A stretch of 46,947 nt of DNA from an uncultured Prevotellaceae bacterium (lineage in GTDB: Bacteria; Bacteroidota; Bacteroidia; Bacteroidales; Muribaculaceae): positions 1 through 46,947 of the forward strand of contig CALGGO010000071.1 in the NCBI GenBank assembly GCA_937916085.1, in the 5' to 3' direction. The notes beneath the pieces are model-generated. The model worked only from the letters and a program-made list of their open reading frames with translations, was not told the DNA's origin and ran no database searches. Each line of letters begins with the position of its first letter. The stretch's first letter is position 1. The translations under genes and the position numbers were made by a program. Shown here in pieces: positions 15,967 to 24,471 of the stretch.

Positions 15967-18384
15967 ATGAGAAACATATCTAAGAAACTGCGAATCGTGC
16001 CCCGTGGAGTGTTACAGGTTAGCAATGGCGAGAGTGCTGTGGCTGGCGAGGCTGCGGCTTTGGTGAACATGCGTGAGCGCGAGGAGGCGCTGGAGGTGGT
16101 GGGCGACCCTCAAGTCCTTTCACAATTGCTACCAGGCGATAAAGTGCTGACGATTGATGACAACCGCACATTGATTTTGCGTGGAAACAGCGTGATGTGG
16201 GACGATGCGGTGGTTTTGGAGCCTTCGGGACAAGTTGTTGCTGCTCACAAGATTGGCGCATTGCTTGTAGTGGTCACACGCGATGGCAACGTGGTGCTTC
16301 GCCGCACCGCTACCGGCTACGAGGCTCTAGACCCTTCAGCCGCCATCCCTCAAATACACATTACTGCGGCAGAGCAGACTACGATGACCTCGACAATCGG
16401 CGCCTATGAGTTTGACACCCCATATTCCACTTGGCAGGCGCCGCTTAGAAGTGCCGACCTTGATGCCCTCACCAAACTCATGCGCAATGCGGTGACCACG
16501 CTGCAAAGTCAGGCCACGTCGCAGGGTCGCTTCACTGGTGTGCTGCTGGCGCGATATGCCGTGCGGCTGTGGGATGATAGCTATGTGTGGATGAGCCAGC
16601 CCGTTATGGTGGGGCACAGCCTTATCAGCAACTCTTATCGCACAACGGCGACAGTGGTATCTAACGGCAGTGCATTCACAGGTGTAGAATCCTGCAACTT
16701 GAGCATGAACAGCTACCGGTTGGGCATAACAATGGCGAGCGGCATCGCGAGTGAGTGGCGACATTTGGTAAAGGCCATTGACGTGCTGGTGTCGCCAGTG
16801 GCGAGCCTGATAGACCAGAATGCGGGTTTAGACTATCGCTGCGTGATTACCACCTCGAGTGGCACGCGTCGTTACCTGCTCGAAATGGGACCCAAGCCAC
16901 GCCAGGCAAGCGCGATGCTGCAGACGATGCTCAACGGCGACTGGCGCGTGGTGGCATCGACAACGACGCTCGACGGCAGTGGTTTCAAGGCTGTGAACAC
17001 CGCTGTTGCTTCGCAGCAGGCAATTTCTGGACTTAGGTGCGACGTGGTGACTTCGCAACTGCTGGCGTCGCAAAGAGTGAGCCGAGAGCAATGTGCCAAA
17101 GTCATGGAGAACTGTTCTCAAAAGGCTGTAGCTCAGGTGTCGATGGAGCATAACGGAAGGCTGTTTCAGGCTCCCGCTACCTTTTCTGTGACTAATCCCT
17201 GGTCCGTGTTGCCCTGGCTTGATGGTTCGCCCACATCCTCTTCGGTCACCGCCACGGTGCAGGTGACTCTTAGTACCAGCGATGGTGATGTGGTGCTCAC
17301 AAAAACTGGCGTTTGCCCTTGCAGTGCCACAAGTCTTAATCCCATGCTTTCGTTTCCCGACGTGCGCGCCACGCACATCGCTATATCAGTGGGCAATAGG
17401 GTGTGGGAGAGTGACTTGGCACCGCTGGAAGGCACGGGCATGGCGGCATATATCAACCCTTCATTGCAAAGCAATGCTATGACCGCTGGCTCCCTTCCCA
17501 GTCAAGGCAGCTCATCAATCACGATTCCCGGTGAAGGCACCGTGGTGGTGAGTGCTGTGGGCAATCCTTTGGTCACGCAGTGGCGGGCAGAGGTGAGCGG
17601 ATGTCGCATCCTTGCCCTCTGTGCCGCTTGCCGACCCATCTACTCGGGAGGATTTGGGCGTTATCCTATCTATGTGTTCACTACACAAGGTATCATGGCG
17701 CTGCCGCAGAGCACTAGTGGCTCCTGGGGCGAGCCACGTCTCATCACCGAAGTGGTGCTTGCCAATGGCGCAAACCCTGTGGCTGGCGGCGATGCTCTGT
17801 GGTTTGTGTCGCAACACGGCATTTTGTGCCAGCTCTCGGGAAGCACAATAAGGCGCATGCTCCATGAGGTGGCTACCGAAACACAGCTTGCATGGAACGA
17901 CCATGAGCGTGAGCTTTGGCTGGCGTCGGGCGATGGTAGTATAATTGTGCTTATGCCATCGGGGCGCACCTACAGCCGCGACATTTCAGTAGGCAATCTT
18001 TACAGCGACCCCACCCACTCGCTTGCGGTAACTGCCGCTGGCGCACTCCTCGACCTCTCACATGAGCTGCCAGCGGTGAAAAATGTTTCGTTTTTGTCCC
18101 ATCCCTTCGAAATCGACCCCACCAAGCGTCTGTCAAGAATCACCTGGAATCTTTTTACCACAATGGCTGCACCGAGCACTGCTAATGTGACACTAGCCCT
18201 TCGCGGGGAGAGAGGAAGAAGTTGCCACGGCTACATAATCAACCAGGTGAGGGTCAATGGCATTGTAGCCGCCCCACTGTCAAGACCACTTATCACTCCA
18301 CCCACACGAACGTTGCGACTTGCCGTCAATGGAGTTATTTCCTCCACCACGCTTCTCCTTCCCACACACATCCATATAAGTTGA
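15967..18384 (+). CDS. Phage structural-like protein (805 aa), orphan
   Basis: No signal peptide. The N-terminus (LRIVPRGVLQVSNGE, ALVNMREREEALEVVGDP) and the segment LLARYAVRLWDDSYVWMSQPVMV (~190-212) resemble large structural proteins of Bacteroidetes phages. Residues ~560-640 (GRYPIYVFTTQGIMALP, ALWFVSQHGILCQLSG) resemble the beta-propeller of P22 gp10-like tail or neck proteins. No other phage gene is next to it; the nearest phage-type gene is the terminase at 31033-33015. It has its own promoter and a strong shared terminator and is uninterrupted over 2.4 kb, so it is probably expressed. Assignment rests on remembered sequence patterns and could be wrong; a secreted or cytoplasmic beta-propeller protein is the alternative. 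Confidence 0.5.
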   Translation: MRNISKKLRIVPRGVLQVSNGESAVAGEAAALVNMREREEALEVVGDPQVLSQLLPGDKVLTIDDNRTLILRGNSVMWDDAVVLEPSGQVVAAHKIGALLVVVTRDGNVVLRRTATGYEALDPSAAIPQIHITAAEQTTMTSTIGAYEFDTPYSTWQAPLRSADLDALTKLMRNAVTTLQSQATSQGRFTGVLLARYAVRLWDDSYVWMSQPVMVGHSLISNSYRTTATVVSNGSAFTGVESCNLSMNSYRLGITMASGIASEWRHLVKAIDVLVSPVASLIDQNAGLDYRCVITTSSGTRRYLLEMGPKPRQASAMLQTMLNGDWRVVASTTTLDGSGFKAVNTAVASQQAISGLRCDVVTSQLLASQRVSREQCAKVMENCSQKAVAQVSMEHNGRLFQAPATFSVTNPWSVLPWLDGSPTSSSVTATVQVTLSTSDGDVVLTKTGVCPCSATSLNPMLSFPDVRATHIAISVGNRVWESDLAPLEGTGMAAYINPSLQSNAMTAGSLPSQGSSSITIPGEGTVVVSAVGNPLVTQWRAEVSGCRILALCAACRPIYSGGFGRYPIYVFTTQGIMALPQSTSGSWGEPRLITEVVLANGANPVAGGDALWFVSQHGILCQLSGSTIRRMLHEVATETQLAWNDHERELWLASGDGSIIVLMPSGRTYSRDISVGNLYSDPTHSLAVTAAGALLDLSHELPAVKNVSFLSHPFEIDPTKRLSRITWNLFTTMAAPSTANVTLALRGERGRSCHGYIINQVRVNGIVAAPLSRPLITPPTRTLRLAVNGVISSTTLLLPTHIHIS

Positions 18385-18387
18385 TAG

Positions 18388-18429
18388 AAAAAATGAGACT
18401 CGGGGTCAATTCCCAAGTCTCATTTTTTT
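18388..18429. terminator. Bidirectional terminator between convergent genes
   Basis: AAAAAATGAGACT (18388-18400) pairs with AGTCTCATTTTTT, and an inner GGG/CCC pair extends the stem after one mismatch. Both arms carry A/T runs, so it can stop the plus-strand 805-aa gene and the minus-strand lipoprotein gene. Confidence 0.85.
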
Positions 18430-18452
18430 GATATATAATGTGTTGCTAATTA

Positions 18453-19988
18453 TTACTCGGCTTTGGTGTGCGAGAAGTAGAAACCATTGCTGAGCTGATT
18501 AACACCATTAGTGTGAGTGTAACGTACGCCAATCACAGAGAGTACGTCTCCAACCTCGATATTAGCTGTCTCAAGCCAGTTCTGACGGTTGTTACCAGTA
18601 GCACCATAACCTGGGTAAGTTCCATAAACATAAACTTGACCAGTATCATCTGCTAGGTAGAGATTACCCCACAAAGCATTAGCAATATCTGCGACAGTAC
18701 CTGTTAGGCGGTAATAAACGTTAGGATCATCAGGTTTTGAGAGGAACTCGCTGATAGTGACGTCGGTAACTGGACTGTGTTTCTCATACTGAGCTCCCTT
18801 CATCTGTGGATTGCCGTTGTGTGAACTGCGCTTGCCAACCAAAGTGACGATGTCGCCTTCCTTAAGTCCAAGGGCTTGGAAGTCACCCTTAGCACCGATG
18901 CCATAGACATAAACTAGCTCATCGGTCCAGTCACGCAGATAGACATTGCCGTAGGAGGTATTGTCAACCTTTTGGATGACAGCGGTGATGCGATATTGGG
19001 TTTCGCCCTCTGGAGCCTCGAGGAACTCGGTGCAGTTAACATCAACTATAGCGCCATCCTGGTAGATAGTGGCAGTAACTGTCGACTCCTGCGAGCCGTT
19101 GCTGGTCTTGAAGGAAACCACTGCCGAGCGGCTGCCGCCAGTGTTGGCGTTGGCGTGGAAGGTCACTGTGGGGTTGGTGCCGCCAGTGATGTTGCTGATA
19201 GAGAGCCAGTCTTTGGCCTCCTCAGGAATCTCCACTGTCACGCCGTTGCCCTTGCAAGAGAGGTTTACGGTAGCGTCGCCGCCTTCCAATGAAATAGTGG
19301 CATCCTCAGGGTCGATGCTCTCAACCTTAATGAGCGACTTCACAACCTTGATGACGGTAACGTCAACGAGCTCGGCTTCGCCCTTGTAAGTTGACTTTGG
19401 ACCTTCGACGGTGATAATGTCGCCAACCTCGATGTCCCAACTCTTGAGCGGGTTGTTGGCAAGCTTGCCATTCTTGTCGGCCATGCCGTAGATTTGCAAG
19501 TCGCTTGTACCATCATTGATATAGCAGTTACCGTAGGTCTGGTAGTTGTTGCCGAATCTTACTACGGCACCGGTCACGCGGTAAGTCTTACTGTCGGGAC
19601 CGGCAACAACCTCGGCACAAGTTGCGTCTTGCACGGTGGCAAGACCTTGAATCACCTTGATGTGTTGCTGGCGTCCGGCGCACTCAATCACCAGCTCGGT
19701 GTCACGTCCGTCGGGAGCTGCAGGAGCCGAGAAAGTGATTTTGCCTTCTCCGGCACTGCCGTTCATAGGAGTGATAGTGAGCCAATCAGGTTTTTGGCTT
19801 GGGTCGATGCTCCAGCTGTCGGTAGTATTGATGTCGATACTTGCCTCACCACCGTCAATGTTGATGGGCACGTAGGAGCGAGATACCTGTATCTCGTTGA
19901 GCAGGGTCATTGTGTCTTCATCGGAGCAGCTGACCAACACAGCACCTATCAGTGCGATAAAAGCGGGAATAAAATATTTTAGTTTCAT
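18453..19988 (-). CDS. Lipoprotein with two BACON-like and three OB-fold-like domains
   Basis: 511 residues with a lipobox (VLVSC, Cys 21) and acidic residues after it, typical of surface-exposed Bacteroidetes lipoproteins. Domain order by repeat reading: BACON-like ~33-115 (WSIDPSQKPDWLTITPMNGSAGEG), OB-like ~118-215, BACON-like ~220-312 (DWLSISNITGGTNP), OB-like ~315-402 and ~405-508. The OB-like units share the pattern YRxTGxVxxxxN...GNxYLxDxTxxxxVYG...GDxxxxxG, so they are internal duplications. BACON domains are often linked to carbohydrate or mucin binding. The start is 23 bp after the TonB receptor stop, so the two form one operon and the lipoprotein is likely its surface partner. Confidence 0.85.
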   Translation of the reverse strand: MKLKYFIPAFIALIGAVLVSCSDEDTMTLLNEIQVSRSYVPINIDGGEASIDINTTDSWSIDPSQKPDWLTITPMNGSAGEGKITFSAPAAPDGRDTELVIECAGRQQHIKVIQGLATVQDATCAEVVAGPDSKTYRVTGAVVRFGNNYQTYGNCYINDGTSDLQIYGMADKNGKLANNPLKSWDIEVGDIITVEGPKSTYKGEAELVDVTVIKVVKSLIKVESIDPEDATISLEGGDATVNLSCKGNGVTVEIPEEAKDWLSISNITGGTNPTVTFHANANTGGSRSAVVSFKTSNGSQESTVTATIYQDGAIVDVNCTEFLEAPEGETQYRITAVIQKVDNTSYGNVYLRDWTDELVYVYGIGAKGDFQALGLKEGDIVTLVGKRSSHNGNPQMKGAQYEKHSPVTDVTISEFLSKPDDPNVYYRLTGTVADIANALWGNLYLADDTGQVYVYGTYPGYGATGNNRQNWLETANIEVGDVLSVIGVRYTHTNGVNQLSNGFYFSHTKAE

Positions 19989-20011
19989 AGTCGTAAATCT
20001 GCTTTAATGAA

Positions 20012-23000
20012 TTAGTTGAAAATATACTTAATGCCAATAGCCACGTTCCAGCACTGGCCGATGGCGTGGTTGGGAGTCCAAGTCTTGGTATCGCCGCTGA
20101 TGGCCTTGTTGGTAGAGAAAGTAGCATATCCGTCGGCGTCAACGCCCTCATACTTGAGGATGCGTGCGTCGCTGCCGATAGCGGGATTCAAAATCTTGCT
20201 CACGCCCCAGCTGGAGTTGAAGAAGTTGAGAACGTTCTTCATGTCGAAGCTCAGCTGGATGGTGTGCTTGGTGCTGCCAGCACGGAAGTTGAAGTCGTGC
20301 TTGTAGCCCAGGTCGATGCGGTGTACCCAGGGGCTGTAAACGCTGTAGCCCTCGGCATACTCGCCCTGATGCTTCTTGAGGTAGCTGTCGTTGTGCAAGA
20401 AGTCCATGAAGCGGTCGCGGTCGTTATCGCTCACGAAGCGGAACTCGCGGTCGGCAACCTGCTGATCGGTTGGGATGTAGATGGCATCGTAATTGTATCC
20501 ATCGCCGTTCATGTCGTTAGTGGTCATGTAAGAGTAGTTATATCCACCTTGCCAGGTCTCATAGATGAGGCTGTAGTGGTTGCCGCTGCGGTCGTGCAGT
20601 GTAGCGCTGGCGATGAAGCGGTTAGGAGTCACATACTGCGAGTTGTGCAGGCGAATGTTGTTAGGACCTTCCCAAGTGGGCACGTAGGTGAAGGCACTCT
20701 CGGCTGCCGAGCCAGGCATACCGGTAACTTCCTTCGACACGGTGTGGGTGTAAGAAGCCATGAGGCTAATCCAGTCGGCAGGCTTGGCGGTTGCCATCAA
20801 GTTGGCGCTCCATCCGTAGCCCTTGCTGGTGTTCTCAAGCACGAACGCCTTGGGACCTGTGCGGTAACCCTCGGGGTAGATAGGACGGTTATCCACGCCA
20901 TTGAAGCGTGCGAAGCCGCCTACGCTAGGAATTGACCAGTCGCTGATAGAAACGGCGTTCACGGTCTTGTTGAAGATGAACTCGCCGGTGAGCTCAAATG
21001 GGAACGATACTGGGAGAGCGTAGTCGATAGCGATTGACGATTTCCACACCTGTGGCATCTTGAACTTGGGATCTACACCATTAACTGCCGAGGGAACTGT
21101 TCCGTCATCAGGAGTAACAGTGCTTGGATAGCCCATTGAGAAGAGCTTGTTCTGCAGAGCAGCGATAGTGGCATGGCCGTTGGCGTCGGTCACGAGACCG
21201 CCCTCAAACTGGCTCATGTCGGTGTTCTTGGCGTTGAGGTTGGCTTGGTATTGAACCATACCGCCGTTGGTAGGCATATTGGTGAAGAATACCAGTGGCA
21301 GACGGCCTGAGAAGAGACCTGTACCACCGCGCACCTTGAGGCTCTTGTTTCCGAGAACGTCCCAGATGAAGCCTACGCGTGGCGAGAATGTGATAGAGCT
21401 CTTGGGCCACTTGCCAGTGTCGATATTGCGCACGTTGCCATCGTTGTCATAGTAGTCAAGAGCCAAGATGGCGTTGTTGGTCATCAGGTCACCATTGTTG
21501 AAGAACAGACCATCGATGCGCAAGCCGTAGGTGAGTTTGAACTTGTCGGTAACGTTCCACTCATCCTGTCCATAGATACCTGCCTTGTTGAACTGCACGC
21601 GTGCGGCAGGCTTGGTCTCGCCGTCGTAGCCGTAGGTCAAGCACACAATCTCGGGAGCGGCGCCGTTGATGAAGTCGTCAACGCTAGCATAGCGATAGTA
21701 ACCGGTACCATTGCGCATGTACTGGTTGTCGGCCATCTGGTGCTCAAAGTTGATGCCTGCGGTAATCTTGTGGTTGCCGGCATAGTAGGTGATGTCGTCC
21801 TTGATGTTCCAGATTGTGTTGTGAACGGCGTTGTTCCAAGTGAAGAGCTCATAACCGAGAGCCATATAGTTGCCGTTGTTGCCTGTGCCATCTTGGATGT
21901 CGATGAATGGGAACTCGCTGGAGTTGCTGCCACGCACGTCGTCGAGCTTAGACCAAGTGGCAAGGAACTGGTTGCTCAGGTTGTCGGTCAAGCGGCTGTT
22001 GAGGTCAAACGAGAGAGAATGCACGATATTCTGCATCGAGTACATCGCGTTGGCAAAAATCATCGAGTACTGCGAAGCGCGGTTGTAGGCCGAGCGTGTA
22101 CCGCCGTCCATCGATGAGCCGTTGGTAGAGTTCCACACGTTGTTCTTTGTGTAGTTGTAGCGAAGTGCCATGTGATGGTCGTTGGTGATGTTCCAGTCGA
22201 TGCGGGCAAGCAGCTTGTAGTTGCTCTCGTCGGCGGGGAAGTCGGTAAACGAACCAGTGTCATAGCCATATTTGTCCATTACATGCTTCTGAACTCTTGC
22301 CAAGTCGGCTACTGTGGTGCGTGAGATGTAGTTGTCGGGATCGGCAACACCGTTCTCTGAGGCGCGCCAGCGGTTGGCAACGGTAGGAATCTTGGCCATC
22401 TCACCGTTTACGAAGAAGAACAACTTGTTCTTGATAATGGGACCGCCCAGGGTGAAGCCATAGGTGGTGTTGCGGTCTTTCTCGCGGGCACCGGCAATCT
22501 GCTCGCCGTCAACGGCGTCACCGCGCATGTGCTCGTTGCGGTGATAGATGTAGGCACTGCCCTTGAAGGTGTTGTTACCGCTCTTGGTGATGGCGTTCAC
22601 ACCACCGCCAATGAAGTTGGTTTGACGCACGTCGTAGGGCGAGATAACCACTTGCATCTCCTCGATAGCGTCGAGTGAGATTGGGTTACCGCCACCTGGC
22701 AACTTGTCGCTAAGACCAAAGTTGTTGTTGAAGTTGGCACCATCAACGGTGAAGTTGGCGGTACGTCCGTCGGCACCTGCAAAGCTCATGCCATTACCTC
22801 CGTATGGCGAGAGGCGAGTCACGTCGGTGATGCTGCGGGTAACGGTGGGCAGGCTGGTAATCTGCACATTGGTGATGTTAGTAGATGCACCAGTCTTGTC
22901 GATAGGGAATTTCGACCCTGTAGCTGTTACCACTACCTCTTGAAGCTGGTTGGCGTCGGCACTCATCTGAATCTCTTGGAGATTGTAGTTCTCACCAAGT

Positions 23001-23293
23001 TCGAGAATGATACCAGTAACAACTGTGTTCTGGTAACCTACGTATGACACAGTTGCAGTGTAAGGTCCGCCGGTACGCATACCTTGCAGGTAGAAACGTC
23101 CATCCAGATTGGTGACGGTGTTGTACTCTGTACCCGAAGGCTCGTGCACAAGCTTTACTACTGCGCCAATGAGAGGCTCATTGGCTTCATCGACGATTAC
23201 ACCCGAGATAGATGAGGTGGTAATCTGTGCGTTCAATGATATGGCTCCTGCGAGCAACATCATCAACGCTGAGAAGTAAAATCTTTTAAGCAT
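20012..23293 (-). CDS. TonB-dependent outer-membrane receptor, Oar-like
   Basis: 1093 residues: signal peptide (~1-22, LNAQ), CarboxypepD_reg-like domain ~25-112 (ISGVIVDEANEPLIGAVVKL, then FYLQGMRTGGPY), plug ~115-245 (VTRSITDVTRLSPYGGNGMSFAG, TVDGANFNN) and a long 22-strand-type barrel to the C-terminus. The single conserved plug with RTANFTVDGANFNN and SGNNTFKGSAY matches the Oar-like branch rather than SusC. It lacks a SusD neighbour; its partner is the BACON/OB lipoprotein downstream. Substrate unknown (peptide, glycan or protein). A 236-nt leader with a small ORF and a terminator-like hairpin precedes it. A second -7 box (TACATTTG, 23322-23329) just before the start has no good -33. Confidence 0.88.
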   Translation of the reverse strand: MLKRFYFSALMMLLAGAISLNAQITTSSISGVIVDEANEPLIGAVVKLVHEPSGTEYNTVTNLDGRFYLQGMRTGGPYTATVSYVGYQNTVVTGIILELGENYNLQEIQMSADANQLQEVVVTATGSKFPIDKTGASTNITNVQITSLPTVTRSITDVTRLSPYGGNGMSFAGADGRTANFTVDGANFNNNFGLSDKLPGGGNPISLDAIEEMQVVISPYDVRQTNFIGGGVNAITKSGNNTFKGSAYIYHRNEHMRGDAVDGEQIAGAREKDRNTTYGFTLGGPIIKNKLFFFVNGEMAKIPTVANRWRASENGVADPDNYISRTTVADLARVQKHVMDKYGYDTGSFTDFPADESNYKLLARIDWNITNDHHMALRYNYTKNNVWNSTNGSSMDGGTRSAYNRASQYSMIFANAMYSMQNIVHSLSFDLNSRLTDNLSNQFLATWSKLDDVRGSNSSEFPFIDIQDGTGNNGNYMALGYELFTWNNAVHNTIWNIKDDITYYAGNHKITAGINFEHQMADNQYMRNGTGYYRYASVDDFINGAAPEIVCLTYGYDGETKPAARVQFNKAGIYGQDEWNVTDKFKLTYGLRIDGLFFNNGDLMTNNAILALDYYDNDGNVRNIDTGKWPKSSITFSPRVGFIWDVLGNKSLKVRGGTGLFSGRLPLVFFTNMPTNGGMVQYQANLNAKNTDMSQFEGGLVTDANGHATIAALQNKLFSMGYPSTVTPDDGTVPSAVNGVDPKFKMPQVWKSSIAIDYALPVSFPFELTGEFIFNKTVNAVSISDWSIPSVGGFARFNGVDNRPIYPEGYRTGPKAFVLENTSKGYGWSANLMATAKPADWISLMASYTHTVSKEVTGMPGSAAESAFTYVPTWEGPNNIRLHNSQYVTPNRFIASATLHDRSGNHYSLIYETWQGGYNYSYMTTNDMNGDGYNYDAIYIPTDQQVADREFRFVSDNDRDRFMDFLHNDSYLKKHQGEYAEGYSVYSPWVHRIDLGYKHDFNFRAGSTKHTIQLSFDMKNVLNFFNSSWGVSKILNPAIGSDARILKYEGVDADGYATFSTNKAISGDTKTWTPNHAIGQCWNVAIGIKYIFN

Positions 23294-23353
23294 AGAAAAA
23301 TTAGATTAATAAAAAATATTACAAATGTAAATAATATTAATAATAATGTGTCT

Positions 23354-23400
23354 AAAAAAAGACGCACACCGCTATTAGTAGATATGCTAATAGCGGTGTG
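23354..23400 (-). terminator. Terminator-like hairpin (possible attenuator) before the TonB receptor gene
   Basis: A perfect 14-bp stem, CACACCGCTATTAG read on the minus strand at 23400-23387 and its complement at 23378-23365, loop 8 nt. Four nucleotides later come seven T (23360-23354). The 4-nt gap weakens it as an intrinsic terminator. No complete gene ends upstream of it other than the 40-codon ORF. Confidence 0.6.
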
Positions 23401-23509
23401 AAGGTAAATTGGTCTTTGTGCATTGAGTTGCTGATATTTTGTCCTCAATAGCAACTAATTGGCTATCAGGATAATGCATCTCGAGTATAAGAAAATCTAG
23501 AAACTTCAT
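23387..23509 (-). CDS. Possible 40-aa leader peptide upstream of the TonB receptor
   Basis: ATG at 23509, TAG at 23389-23387, 40 codons. It begins MKFLDFLILEMHYPDSQL and ends LPSHRY; I do not recognise it. The ATG is about 20 nt downstream of the expected transcription start of a strong promoter (23538-23569) and is preceded by AAGAGA. The stop codon is exactly the last three bases of the first arm of the 14-bp hairpin, so a ribosome ending translation there would hold the hairpin open. No run of a single codon is present, so classical amino-acid attenuation is unlikely. It could instead be an independent small protein with its own promoter and terminator, or a chance ORF. Confidence 0.4.
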   Translation of the reverse strand: MKFLDFLILEMHYPDSQLVAIEDKISATQCTKTNLPSHRY

Positions 23510-23537
23510 TTCTCTTGTTATGCACTTAATTTTGGTG

Positions 23538-23569
23538 CAAAGGTAGTGCTATTTTTTGGATATAACAAG
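23538..23569 (-). promoter_or_regulatory. Promoter of the leader ORF / TonB receptor operon
   Basis: Minus strand: CTTG at 23569-23566 (near-consensus -33), 20 nt, TACCTTTG at 23545-23538. Transcription should start near 23532. Its -33 lies only 13 bp from the -33 of the divergent promoter at 23579-23610. Confidence 0.65.
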
Positions 23570-23578
23570 AAAAATCGG

Positions 23579-23610
23579 TTTGCATTTTAAAAAAAATGTG
23601 CTTAACTTTG
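23579..23610 (+). promoter_or_regulatory. Promoter of the outer-membrane barrel gene
   Basis: TTTG at 23579-23582 and TAACTTTG at 23603-23610 with a 20-nt gap: full consensus. Leader about 36 nt. Confidence 0.8.
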
Positions 23611-23652
23611 CAGTTTGGAAATTAATATTCACTTTAACAATAAATTAGGGTT

Positions 23653-24345
23653 ATGAAGAAATTATTCACATTAGCAATGATTGCCCTCATGGCAGCTTTG
23701 CCCATGATGGCACAGCGTCACAACTACAGCTCCACTCCCAGCAACAATCGCTACGATTACGAGCGTAGCCACAGCCGCTGGATCAGGAACTACTATGGCA
23801 AGGACATGTACTTTGGGCTGCGCATAGGTCCCGCCTTCTCGCATGTGGGTGGCGATGCCATTACCTACGCTGGCGACAGCAAGACAGGTCTGCACCTGGG
23901 AGGTGTAGTTGGTTTTGAAATCACCAACCGCGCGCCGGTATTCTTTGAGACGGGTCTCAGCTACGTGAACAAGGGCGGCAAGAGCAGTAATTGGACCACT
24001 AGCCTGAGCTACATAGAGCTGCCACTGGTGTTCAAGTACATCTATTACACCGATATGGGGCTCTCCATTCACCCCCTCTTTGGTGGATATATGGCCGTTG
24101 GCGTGGATGGTAGCATTAAGGACTATATAACTAAAACTAAGGCTGGTGCCTTTAGCAAAGAGACAAAGCTTGGCGTGCCAGGTTTCAAGCGCTTTGATGG
24201 CGGCTTGCGTGTGGGTTGCGGAGCAGGTTTCAGTATGTTCTACCTTGACTTGTGCTATGATATAGGCTTGGCGAACATCAGCCACAGCGACTACGACTCA
24301 AGCAGCAATGGCACCTTCTACCTCAACTTCGGCGTGAATTTCTGA
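23653..24345 (+). CDS. Outer-membrane beta-barrel protein (PorT-like/OMP_b-brl family)
   Basis: 230 residues with a clear signal peptide (MKKLFTLAMIALMAALPMMAQ, cut after ~20). The mature part begins with a polar, Tyr/Arg/Ser-rich linker (~22-50) and then alternating beta strands (YFGLRIGPAFSHVGG, VVGFEITNRAPVFFETGLSYVN, SYIELPLVFKYIYY) ending in YLNFGVNF with a terminal Phe, as expected for an eight-stranded barrel recognised by BamA. PorT of the T9SS belongs to the same broad fold family, but I see nothing that ties this protein to PorT specifically. It has its own consensus promoter and is divergent from the TonB receptor operon. Confidence 0.8.
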   Translation: MKKLFTLAMIALMAALPMMAQRHNYSSTPSNNRYDYERSHSRWIRNYYGKDMYFGLRIGPAFSHVGGDAITYAGDSKTGLHLGGVVGFEITNRAPVFFETGLSYVNKGGKSSNWTTSLSYIELPLVFKYIYYTDMGLSIHPLFGGYMAVGVDGSIKDYITKTKAGAFSKETKLGVPGFKRFDGGLRVGCGAGFSMFYLDLCYDIGLANISHSDYDSSSNGTFYLNFGVNF

Positions 24346-24350
24346 TTTAA

Positions 24351-24388
24351 TTCAACTTGTGAAGTGCTCAAGCACTTCACAAGTTGAA
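24351..24388. repeat. 18-bp perfect palindrome after the barrel gene
   Basis: TTCAACTTGTGAAGTGCT (24351-24368) and its exact complement (24371-24388) with a 2-nt loop. No T run follows on either strand, so it may be a terminator-like 3' stabiliser or a REP-type element rather than a classical terminator. Two AGAGTTT words follow at about 24393-24408. Confidence 0.7.
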
Positions 24389-24471
24389 GGTTAGAGTTTA
24401 GAGTTTAGTGTACAAAGTATAGAGTTATAGGGAAAGGGACTTTTGGGTCTCTTTCTCTTTGTTTATATTGG

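Noticed and set aside
15720..16070. Minus-strand 116-aa ORF between porU and the phage-like gene
   Set aside because: It overlaps the well-supported start and promoter of the plus-strand gene and has no recognisable composition.
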